Of a stretch of 64,000 nucleotides of DNA, positions 11,005-18,302 are shown in pieces (position 1 is the stretch's first letter; each line of letters begins with the position of its first letter). The DNA comes from Peterkaempfera bronchialis (GTDB lineage Bacteria > Actinomycetota > Actinomycetes > Streptomycetales > Streptomycetaceae), in the NCBI RefSeq assembly GCF_003258605.2, contig NZ_CP031264.1, positions 2,418,001 to 2,482,000 on the forward strand. The letters are read 5' to 3'. Made by a program: the position numbers and the translations under genes. The notes below the pieces were generated by a model that did not search any database, was not told the DNA's origin, and worked only from the letters and a program-made list of their open reading frames with translations.

Positions 11005-11190
11005 TCCGGCTCCACCCTGCTCTTCGCGGCTGGGCCGCGACGGTCGGCTTGCACCCGCGCCTGCGGGGGACAACTGCGTCCGGGGCACCCGTGCCGACGG
11101 GCCTTCGGGGCCCCGGCGGGTGGCTGCGCCTCGGCGGCCGGCCGGCGCGTGGCGGCGCAGGTGTCCACGTGGTGCAGAGACTACCCGCTG

Positions 11191-11211
11191 GCGGTACGGC
11201 GGCCGTGCCGC
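11191..11211 (-). terminator. Hairpin terminator candidate after SpoIIE-type phosphatase
   Basis: A 9-bp stem (GCGGTACGG with CCGTGCCGC, one G-T pair) and 3-nt loop lie 28 bp beyond the phosphatase stop codon, within the 234-bp gap before manB. Confidence 0.45.
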
Positions 11212-11238
11212 AGCCCGGGGCGGCTCCCCGGTCGGGTG

Positions 11239-13737
11239 TCACCCGTCCCCGCCCGCCCAGGCGTCGAGGGCGGGTGCGCTTCCTTCCGGTTCGTCCATCG
11301 GGATGGACTGCTCCGCCCAGATGATCTTCCCGGTATGGGTGTAGCGGGTGCCCCAGCGGCGGGTCAGCTGGGCGACCAGCAGCAGCCCGCGACCGCCCTC
11401 GTCGGTGGTGCGGGCATGGCGCAGCCGGGGCGAGGTGCTGCTGGCGTCGGAGACCTCGCAGGTGAGCACGGACTGCCGGATGAGGCGGAGCTGGATCGGC
11501 CCGGCGGCGTGCCGGATCGCGTTGGTCACCAGCTCGCTGACCACCAGTTCGGTGGTGAAGAGCAGTTCCTGGAGCCCCCAGGACTCCAGCTGCCGGGTGG
11601 CCAGTTCCCGGGCGGTGGCCACCACTGCGGGGTCGACCGGCAGGTCCCAGGTGGCGACCTCGTCCGCGCTGAGGCCACGGGTGCGGGCCAGCAGCAGCGC
11701 CACGTCGTCGGTCGGGTGGCCGTCCAGCATGGAGCGGATCACCAGCCCGCAGAGCTGCTCCAGCGGCCGGTCGGGGTGCGACAGGGCGGCGCGCAGCCGG
11801 TCGAGTCCCGCGTCGATGTCGCGGTGCCTGCGGTTGTCGATCAGGCCGTCGGTGTAGAGGGCGAGCAGGCTGCCCTCGGGCAGTTCCAGCTCGGCGGACT
11901 CGAACGGCAGGGAGCCGAGGCCGAGCGGTGGCCCGGCCGGCAGCTCGGGGAAGGTGACGGCCCCCTCGGCGTCGACCACGGCCGGTGGCGGGTGGGCGGC
12001 GCGGGCCATGGTGCAGCGCCGGGTCACCGGGTCGTAGACCGCGTACAGGCAGCTGGCGCCCGTGATGGCGGCGGCCGACTCCTCCTCGGAGAGGCGGATG
12101 ACCAGGTCGTCGAGGTGGGCCAGCAGCTCGTCTGGGGCCAGGTCCATGTCGGCGAGGGTCTGTACGGCGGTGCGCAGCCGGCCCATGGCGGCGGCGGCGT
12201 CGATGCCGTGCCCGACGACGTCCCCGACCACCAGGGCGACCCGGGCTCCGGACAGCTGGATCACGTCGAACCAGTCGCCGCCCACGCCCGCCTGTCCGTC
12301 GGCGGGCAGGTACCGGGAGGCGACCTCCACGGCGCTGCGGCGTACCAGCCGGTGCGGCAGCAGGCTGCGTTGCAGGGTCAGCGCGGCGGTGTGCTCGCGG
12401 GTGAAGCGGCGGGCGTTGTCGAGGCAGAGGGCGGCCCGGCCGACGAACTCCTCGGCGAGCCGCAGGTCGTCCTCGTCGAAGAGCGGCCGGTCGGTCGTCT
12501 GGCGGACGAAGGTGGCCACGCCCATGGTGATGCCGCGCGCCCGCATCGGTACGCACATCCTCGACACGGCCCCGTACTGGTGGATCCTGGCGGCGCGGGC
12601 CGGGTCGTCGGTCAGCCATCGGTCCTGCTCGGCGTCCTGCTGCTGCTGGAGGATGGCGCGGCCCTCGGCCAGGCAGCGGGCGGCGGGCGAGGAGGGGACG
12701 TAGTCGACCTGCTCCCCGACGTCGACGAGCGCTTCCGGGCACCCCTCGCGGACGGACCGCTGGGCGGCGCGGCGCAGCGGGATGTCGCCGCTGCTCGGCC
12801 CGGGGGCCAGCTCCTCGCCGCTGAGCACCGGTTCCAGCACGTCGATGACGGTGAAGTCGGCCAGCCGGGGCACCGCGACGTCGACCAGTTCCTGCGCGGT
12901 CCGGCCGACGTCCAGGGTGGAGCCGATCCGGGCGGACGCCTCGTTGAGCAGGGCCAGCCGCTCCTGCGCCTCGCGGCGGTCGGTGACGTCCAGGACCACG
13001 TAGCAGACGCCCTGCGGGTAGCCGGCGGAGTCGTCCAGGCGGAAGAACGACGAGGAGAAGGAGCGCCGCAGGCCCGGCGCGGCCTCGGTGAAGCCCTGGT
13101 AGTGGTGGTCGATGACCGGCTCCCCGGTCTCCAGCACCTGCCGCATCACCGCTTCGATCCCATCGACGTCCAGGCCCGGCATGGTCTCCTTCAGCCGCCG
13201 GCCGAGCCGCTGCTCGCGCGGCACCCCGCCGGAGCGTTCCAGGGCGTCATTGAGCCAGAGGTAGCGCAGATCGGTGCCGACCACCGCCATGCCGATCGGG
13301 GAGCGGGTGAGGAACCGCTCCAGCATCTGGCGGTTCACGTCCCACTGCGGCTCGTGCATGTCGACGGCGAGGGCCAGCCAGCTGCGTTCCCCGCCAACCT
13401 TGCAGAGCGGGACGACGCGGACGCCCAGCGGCCGGAGGCCGCCGTCGTGCCGCCGCGCCTCCACCAGGCCCTCCCAGCTGCCGTGGGCGGCGGCTTCGCT
13501 CAGGATGGAGGCGATCCGTGCGGCGTCCAGCCGGTCCGGTGCCGCGACCAGCTCGGCGGCAGGGCGCCCGACCACCTCCTCGGCGGGGTGGCCCAGGAGC
13601 CGCTCCGCCTGCGGACTCCAGCCGATGACCGTGCCGTCGGCGCTGATCACCGCTGTGGCGGCCGGTGGGCCGCCGAAGGGTTCAGGTGGTGCGCCCGGCT
13701 GCGGATGCTGGGAGGTGGGCATCGCGACATGTCCCAT
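11239..13737 (-). CDS. PAS-PAS-GAF-SpoIIE phosphatase with C-terminal HATPase (anti-sigma) domain
   Basis: This 832-residue signalling protein has PAS-like domains near 25-125 and 135-255, a GAF domain near 265-440, a SpoIIE/PP2C serine phosphatase near 460-690 (GVGGDWFDVIQL, VGDVVGHGIDAAAAM, LLALYTDGLID) and a GHKL ATPase near 700-815 (LVVSELVTNAIRHA, GRGLLLVAQLTRRWG). Family knowledge suggests it dephosphorylates an anti-sigma-factor antagonist and may phosphorylate one through the kinase domain, integrating sensed signals into sigma-factor control. An ATG at 13737 gives the longest protein; ATG at residue 6 is an alternative, and neither has a strong RBS. No membrane helix is seen, so it is cytoplasmic. 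Confidence 0.9.
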   Translation of the reverse strand: MGHVAMPTSQHPQPGAPPEPFGGPPAATAVISADGTVIGWSPQAERLLGHPAEEVVGRPAAELVAAPDRLDAARIASILSEAAAHGSWEGLVEARRHDGGLRPLGVRVVPLCKVGGERSWLALAVDMHEPQWDVNRQMLERFLTRSPIGMAVVGTDLRYLWLNDALERSGGVPREQRLGRRLKETMPGLDVDGIEAVMRQVLETGEPVIDHHYQGFTEAAPGLRRSFSSSFFRLDDSAGYPQGVCYVVLDVTDRREAQERLALLNEASARIGSTLDVGRTAQELVDVAVPRLADFTVIDVLEPVLSGEELAPGPSSGDIPLRRAAQRSVREGCPEALVDVGEQVDYVPSSPAARCLAEGRAILQQQQDAEQDRWLTDDPARAARIHQYGAVSRMCVPMRARGITMGVATFVRQTTDRPLFDEDDLRLAEEFVGRAALCLDNARRFTREHTAALTLQRSLLPHRLVRRSAVEVASRYLPADGQAGVGGDWFDVIQLSGARVALVVGDVVGHGIDAAAAMGRLRTAVQTLADMDLAPDELLAHLDDLVIRLSEEESAAAITGASCLYAVYDPVTRRCTMARAAHPPPAVVDAEGAVTFPELPAGPPLGLGSLPFESAELELPEGSLLALYTDGLIDNRRHRDIDAGLDRLRAALSHPDRPLEQLCGLVIRSMLDGHPTDDVALLLARTRGLSADEVATWDLPVDPAVVATARELATRQLESWGLQELLFTTELVVSELVTNAIRHAAGPIQLRLIRQSVLTCEVSDASSTSPRLRHARTTDEGGRGLLLVAQLTRRWGTRYTHTGKIIWAEQSIPMDEPEGSAPALDAWAGGDG

Positions 13738-13863
13738 CTGAGGGGATCAGTACCCATCGTAACGCCGGGGCGGCGTCCGCACCCGGCCTCGCGCACCGGC
13801 CCCTCGGGGGCGGGCTCGGGCGGGCGGGCCCGGGGCCCGGGGAGGGCCGGTCGCCGGACCGGG

Positions 13864-14295
13864 TCAGTTGCTGTCGGGCGAGCGGAGGACCCGCAGATGC
13901 CCTCGGCGGACGACCTCCAGCGGGTCGGCCGGCTCGGGCGCGCGATCCCGGACGCGCTCCGGGCGTGCCTGCGGCCGGGCGGCCTCGCGGACCGCGTTGG
14001 CCAGCGCCTCCAGGTCGTCGCTGCTGGGCCGGGCGGGGCCGGAGTCCACCGCCAGCCGTACGACGTCCCAGCCACGGGGGGCGGTGAGGCGTTCGGAGTG
14101 CTCGGCGCACAGGTCGTAGCAGTGCGGCTCGGCGTAGGTGGCGAGGGGTCCGAGGACTGCGGTGGAGTCCGCGTAGACGTACGTCAGCGTCGCGACGGCG
14201 GGACGACCGCACGCGGTCCGCGAACAGCGACGTACAGGGCTCACGACGATGGACGGTACCGCACTCCTGACCGGGCCGCGACGACTCTCCCCCAC
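13864..14295 (-). CDS. DUF3499 family protein
   Basis: This 143-residue protein matches the conserved actinobacterial DUF3499 family of unknown function. Its core reads SPVRRCSRTACGRPAVATL, then TYVYADSTAVLGPL, and AEPHCYDLCAEHSERLTAPR. The two Cys clusters (CSRTAC and CYDLC with a following His) look like a zinc ribbon. The start used is a GTG giving the family-like N-terminus ESRRGP; no clear RBS precedes it, so the start may be shorter. It is divergent from the metallopeptidase-like gene. Confidence 0.85.
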   Translation of the reverse strand: MGESRRGPVRSAVPSIVVSPVRRCSRTACGRPAVATLTYVYADSTAVLGPLATYAEPHCYDLCAEHSERLTAPRGWDVVRLAVDSGPARPSSDDLEALANAVREAARPQARPERVRDRAPEPADPLEVVRRGHLRVLRSPDSN

Positions 14296-14417
14296 CTGGC
14301 CATCACGTGTCGCCCCGGAGACCCCCGCGCACGCTCCCCGGCGGACGTCCTCCGGGCCGTCCGAGCCTACCGGGTTTCCCCCTTGCCGGGCCTCCGGCGA
14401 CTACGCTCTAGCGTGAT

Positions 14418-14876
14418 ATGGACAGGCCCCCACCGCAACGACCAGCCAGCCCGCGCCCCCGGCGCCGCGACCGCCACGGCCGTGGTCTGCGCGGCCCCCT
14501 GGCGCCCCCGCAGGTGCCGATCACACTGAGCCGCGCGGAAGTCTTCGACGACTTCGTACGCGACTCGGTGGACCGGCTGGAGCGGCGCTGGCCGCAGCTG
14601 AACGAGGTGGACTTCGCGGTGCAGGAGGTGCCGTGGCCGCCCACCCCGCCCGAGGAGGTCGGCGCGCTCGGCGACGCCGTACCGCTGGGCCGGCTGATCC
14701 CGGCCGCCGACAAGGACGGCCGGACCCAGATCGTGGTCTTCCGCCGCCCGGTGGAGATCCGGGCCAAGAGCCGCGACGAGCGGGCCGCGCTGGTCCACGA
14801 CATCGTGGTCGAGCAGGTCGCCGAGTTGCTCGGGCTCTCCCCCGACACCGTGGACCCCCGCTACGGCGAGGAGTGA
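14418..14876 (+). CDS. Metallopeptidase-like protein (PF06262-type) with degenerate zinc motif
   Basis: This 152-residue protein has an Arg/Pro-rich N-terminal 30 residues, then a domain resembling the small actinobacterial zincin-like family (FDDFVRDSVDRLERRWPQLNEVDFAVQEVP). Where catalytic members have HExxH, this protein reads VHDIVVEQVAELLGLSPDTV, so the second histidine is missing and the glutamate is aspartate. Related streptomycete proteins I recall keep HEVVVEQ there, so loss of the second His seems family-wide. Activity is doubtful. The ATG lacks a clear RBS; the true start could be further in, near the conserved VPITLSRAEVF. Confidence 0.75.
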   Translation: MDRPPPQRPASPRPRRRDRHGRGLRGPLAPPQVPITLSRAEVFDDFVRDSVDRLERRWPQLNEVDFAVQEVPWPPTPPEEVGALGDAVPLGRLIPAADKDGRTQIVVFRRPVEIRAKSRDERAALVHDIVVEQVAELLGLSPDTVDPRYGEE

Positions 14877-14888
14877 CGCGGGCCCTGC

Positions 14889-15917
14889 TCAGCCGGGCAG
14901 GACGGCGATCCGGCCGGTGGTGGTGCCGTCGGCGACGCGCTGCACGGCGTCGGCCGCACCGGCCAGCGGGACGCGCTCGCTGACCAGCGGCCTGACCACG
15001 CCCTGCTCGGCGAGCCTGGTGAGCTCGTTGTGGGTGCGGCGGACGGCCTGCGGATCGCGGGTGTTGTACAGGCCCCAGTGCAGGCCGAGGATCGCGTAGT
15101 TCTTCACCAGCGCGTGGTTGAGCGCGGGCGCCGGGATGGTGCCCGCCGCGAAGCCCACCACCACGATCCGCCCCTCGAAGGCGACGCACCTGGCGGAGCC
15201 GTCGTAGGCGTCCCCACCCACCGGGTCGAAGACCACGTCGGCGCCGCGCCCGCCGGTGGCCTGCTTCACGGCGGACACAAAGTCCTCGCCGCGCCGGTCG
15301 ATCACCAGGTCGGCGCCGAGCCGCCGGGCCGCCGCGGCCTTCTCCGGGCCGCCGGCGACGCCGATCACGGTGGCGCCGGCCGCCTTGCCCAGCTGGACGG
15401 CGGCGCTGCCGACGCCACCCGCTGCCGCGTGCACCAGCAGCGTCTCGCCCGCCCGCAGCCCGGCCCGGCGGTGCAGGCCGAACCAGGCCGTCTGATGGCC
15501 GATGTGCAGCGCCGCCGCCTCCGCGCCGTCCAGCGCCGGGGGTGCCGGGAAGGCGGTGGCGGCCTCCAGCAGCGCGTACTCGGCGTACGCCCCGTGGGGC
15601 AGCAGCGGCGTGCCGATCACCCGGTCGCCGACCGCGAAGCCGCCGCCGGTGCCGCCGTTGGTGCCGCCGTTGGTGCTGCCGCCGGTGCTGCCGCCGCCGA
15701 GGGCGGCGACCTCGCCGCACAGCTCCACGCCGGGGGTGAACGGCAGCGGCGGGCGGACCTGGTACTGGCCCCGGCAGAGCAGCGCGTCGGGGAAGTTGAC
15801 GGCGGCGGCCCGCACCCGCACCAGCAGCTGCCCCGGGCCCGGCTGAGGCGGCTCCACCTCCTGGAGCCGCATCGCCTCGCGGGGCTCGCCCAGCCGCGCC
15901 ACCTGCCATGCCTGCAC
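14889..15917 (-). CDS. Zinc-independent NADPH:quinone oxidoreductase (MDR family)
   Basis: This 342-residue medium-chain reductase transfers electrons from NADPH to quinones or enoyl compounds. It shows the GroES-like N-terminal half, the NADPH motif AAAGGVGSAAVQLGKAAGATVIGV, and the family segment DVVFDPVGGDAYDGSARC. It lacks the Cys/His zinc ligands of alcohol dehydrogenases. A GTG start (VQAWQVARLGEP) is chosen because AGGAGG stands 6 nt upstream. A Gly/Thr-rich repeat insertion (about residues 74-92) interrupts an otherwise conserved loop. It is divergent from a TetR gene with a shared palindromic operator, so TetR control is likely. Confidence 0.9.
   Translation of the reverse strand: MQAWQVARLGEPREAMRLQEVEPPQPGPGQLLVRVRAAAVNFPDALLCRGQYQVRPPLPFTPGVELCGEVAALGGGSTGGSTNGGTNGGTGGGFAVGDRVIGTPLLPHGAYAEYALLEAATAFPAPPALDGAEAAALHIGHQTAWFGLHRRAGLRAGETLLVHAAAGGVGSAAVQLGKAAGATVIGVAGGPEKAAAARRLGADLVIDRRGEDFVSAVKQATGGRGADVVFDPVGGDAYDGSARCVAFEGRIVVVGFAAGTIPAPALNHALVKNYAILGLHWGLYNTRDPQAVRRTHNELTRLAEQGVVRPLVSERVPLAGAADAVQRVADGTTTGRIAVLPG
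15642..15700 (-). repeat. In-frame tandem repeat inside the quinone oxidoreductase gene
   Basis: Imperfect 12-bp and 15-bp units such as GGTGCCGCCGTT encode a Gly/Thr/Ser/Asn-rich run (GGSTGGSTNGGTNGG). The run sits between VAALG and FAVGDRVIG, where family members normally have only a few residues. The reading frame is preserved. Confidence 0.75.
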
Positions 15918-15954
15918 GGAGTCCTCCTGTCGCCGCGTCCTCACCGAGCGCTTA

Positions 15955-15970
15955 CTGAGCGCTCGCTCAG
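15955..15970. promoter_or_regulatory. TetR operator candidate in divergent promoter
   Basis: CTGAGCG and CGCTCAG arms are separated by CT, forming a 16-bp palindrome in the 134-bp gap between the oxidoreductase and TetR genes. It resembles the GAGCGCTC-centred operators of TetR regulators of lipid and redox genes. Confidence 0.7.
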
Positions 15971-16051
15971 CGTAGAAGCGGCGCCGCAGCAGCGGAACCC
16001 CGAGAATCCGCAGCCACTCCGGCCGCCCGGGGATCTGCGAGGATTCCCCCC

Positions 16052-16669
16052 ATGACCGCGACGACCCCCGCCGACCTCTGGCCCGAGGTGCGTCCCGAGG
16101 CCGCCCGGCGGCTGCTGCTGGCCGCCGTGGAGTCCTTCGCCCGTCGCGGCTACCACGCCACCACCACCCGCGACATCGCCACCGCAGCCGGGATGAGCCC
16201 GGCGGCCCTCTATGTGCACTACCCGTCCAAGGCGGCGCTGCTGTCCGAGATCAGCCGCACCGGCCACCAGCGCACCCTCGCCCTGGTGGAGGGCGCCGCA
16301 GCGGAGGCCACCGACCCGGTACGGCGGATGCGCCGCCTGGTGGAGGACTTCACCGCCTGGCACGCCCGCGCCCACACCGTCGGCCGGATCGTCCAGTACG
16401 AGTTGCGGGCGCTGCCGCCGGAGGACTTCGCCGTCGTGGCCGAGCTCCGGCGCCGGACCGAGGAGACGGTCCGGGCGCTGATCGCCGAGGGGGTGGCGGC
16501 GGGCGTCTTCGAGGTGGACGACGTACGGACCACCGCCCGCGCGGTGCTCTCGCTCGGCATCGACGTCGCGCGCTGGTACAACGAGCGGACGGCCGAGCCC
16601 CCGGAGGAGCTCGGCCGCCGCTACGCCGATCTGGTGCTGCGGATGCTGGGCACCCGCCCGGTCGCCTGA
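16052..16669 (+). CDS. TetR family transcriptional regulator
   Basis: This 205-residue repressor has an N-terminal TetR helix-turn-helix (LLLAAVESFARRGYHATTTR, then DIATAAGMSPAALYVHYPSK) and a ligand-binding helical C-terminal domain (TetR_C type, about residues 85-195). GAGGA precedes the ATG. It is divergent from a quinone oxidoreductase, and the gap holds a 16-bp palindrome, so it probably represses that gene and itself. The inducer is unknown; neighbours suggest a quinone or acyl-CoA-like ligand. Confidence 0.92.
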   Translation: MTATTPADLWPEVRPEAARRLLLAAVESFARRGYHATTTRDIATAAGMSPAALYVHYPSKAALLSEISRTGHQRTLALVEGAAAEATDPVRRMRRLVEDFTAWHARAHTVGRIVQYELRALPPEDFAVVAELRRRTEETVRALIAEGVAAGVFEVDDVRTTARAVLSLGIDVARWYNERTAEPPEELGRRYADLVLRMLGTRPVA

Positions 16670-16694
16670 CCCAGCCGGCCGCCCTGCCCGGGCC

Positions 16695-18296
16695 TCAGCG
16701 GGCGGTGAGGATCGCCGGGTCCTGGGCGGCGTGCGGCACCAGCACGGTGCTGCGGTCGTCCCGCAGCGGCTGCACGGTGAACATCGGCACGCCGTCCTTG
16801 GGCACCGACAGCAGCCGGGCCGCCGCCACCGGGCCGCCGGAGAGCGTCTCCACGGTGACCGCCCAGGGGCCCTTGGCGCCGGAGGGCTTGGGAGCCTCCA
16901 GGGTGACGGTGGCGCCCGCCGGGATCTCCACCTCCTTGCCCGCCGGGGTGCCGCCGGAGGCGCCCGCCGACGAGGTCACCCGGACCTTGGCCGCCTCTCC
17001 GGTGGAGGTCAGGGTGAGCGTCGAGGTGCCCGCCCGGTTGTCGGCCGCAGTCGCCCGGTCGCCCACCGGGCCGCTGCCGGCCAGCCAGGCGGCATCGGTG
17101 TTGCTGCCCTTGCCCCGGTCGACCCGCAGACCGGCCACCACCGGGGTGCTGTGCGCGGGGTCGCTGGGGCTCAGCCGCAGTGCCGACGCCTGCCCCCGGG
17201 TCACCTGGCCCAGGTCGACCGCCGCCACCATGCCGGCCTTGACGTGCACGCTCTCGTGACCGGCCGGGGTGAACCAGCCATTGGGGCCGGAGAGCTGCAC
17301 CTTGAGGTCGGCGTCGTCGTCACCCGGGGCCAGCACCACCAGCCGGGCCGAGGAGAGGTCCCCCGGCAGGCCGGGGATCACCACCGTGCCGTCCGGCGCG
17401 GCCGAGGCCGGCAGCCAGTCGCTGCCCTTGCTGCCGTCCGAGGCGTGCAGGGAGGCGCCCACCCGGCCGGTGCGGGCGGCCACCCGGACCACCAGATCGG
17501 GCACCGCGTCCTTGATGACGGTGGAGAGCAGCACCGACACCGACTCACCGGCCGGGACGGTGAGGCTGCCGGCGCTGCCGTCGTCGATCTCGCCGGCCAG
17601 CCCGTAGAGCACCAGGTCGACGATGGCGGGCTGCCGTTCGACGTTGGTGAGGTTCACATAGTCGGCCCGACCGGCCGCAGTGGAGGCGCCGGCGAACCAG
17701 AAGCCGGTGCCGGAGGCGGCGCAGGTCAGCCCGGAGAGGCCACGGCCGCGGCTGTCGGTGACCACGGTGGTCTGCTGCACGGTGAAGCCGGGGGCGAGGC
17801 CGCCGTTCGCGACGGCTGCCATGGCGGGGGCGTCGTCGCCGGTGGCAGCCGTGGCGGTGACCGGGGCTCCGGCCTTGTCCAGGGTGGCACGGGGCCCGCC
17901 GGACGCCTTGCCGCCGGGCTTCCCACTGGACTTGCCGCTGGGCTTTCCGCTCGGCTTGCCACTGGGCGATCCGCTGGGTGACCCGCTGGGTGACCCGCTG
18001 GGCGGTCCACTCGCCCCGGCCCCGCCCGCGACCGCGGTCAGCTGGGCCTTGCCGGTGGCGGCTCCGGACGCCTCCGCCGGGGTGAAGGCGGTGTAGGTGG
18101 TGGTGCCGGTCAGGCCCTGCATGGGCTGCGGGCACACCGCCGAGGTGCGCTCGACCGTGGCGCGGGTGGTCCCCTCGGGGCCGGTCGCCACCGGGTCGGC
18201 GGGCGGCCGCAGCTCGGCGATGCCGAACGCGGCGGCCAGCACCACGGCGGCGGCCAGCAGCGAGGTGGTGGTGCGGTTGGCGGTCACATTCCTCAT
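16695..18296 (-). CDS. DUF5719 family secreted or membrane-anchored protein
   Basis: This 533-residue protein has an N-terminal signal or anchor (residues 8-30, TSLLAAAVVLAAAFGIAEL) and then a long beta-rich extracytoplasmic region of the actinobacterial DUF5719 family (VNLTNVERQPAIVDLVLYG; LRVDRGKGSNTDAAWLAGS). Residues about 95-135 are a low-complexity PSGSPSGKPSGK repeat. It begins 6 nt downstream of the giant glycosyltransferase gene and is surely co-transcribed. The pairing of DUF5719 with this glycosyltransferase is conserved in streptomycetes, suggesting joint work on a surface glycopolymer. Its exact role is unknown. Confidence 0.88.
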   Translation of the reverse strand: MRNVTANRTTTSLLAAAVVLAAAFGIAELRPPADPVATGPEGTTRATVERTSAVCPQPMQGLTGTTTYTAFTPAEASGAATGKAQLTAVAGGAGASGPPSGSPSGSPSGSPSGKPSGKPSGKSSGKPGGKASGGPRATLDKAGAPVTATAATGDDAPAMAAVANGGLAPGFTVQQTTVVTDSRGRGLSGLTCAASGTGFWFAGASTAAGRADYVNLTNVERQPAIVDLVLYGLAGEIDDGSAGSLTVPAGESVSVLLSTVIKDAVPDLVVRVAARTGRVGASLHASDGSKGSDWLPASAAPDGTVVIPGLPGDLSSARLVVLAPGDDDADLKVQLSGPNGWFTPAGHESVHVKAGMVAAVDLGQVTRGQASALRLSPSDPAHSTPVVAGLRVDRGKGSNTDAAWLAGSGPVGDRATAADNRAGTSTLTLTSTGEAAKVRVTSSAGASGGTPAGKEVEIPAGATVTLEAPKPSGAKGPWAVTVETLSGGPVAAARLLSVPKDGVPMFTVQPLRDDRSTVLVPHAAQDPAILTAR

Positions 18297-18302
18297 CGCT
18301 CG

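Noticed and set aside
5884-14529. A 2881-codon open frame on the plus strand and other very long opposite-strand frames
   Set aside because: They run antisense to clearly conserved genes (manA, SIS, manB, SpoIIE phosphatase). In GC-rich DNA the complementary frames stay open by codon bias; their translations are Gly/Gln/Arg/Ala-rich with no domains.
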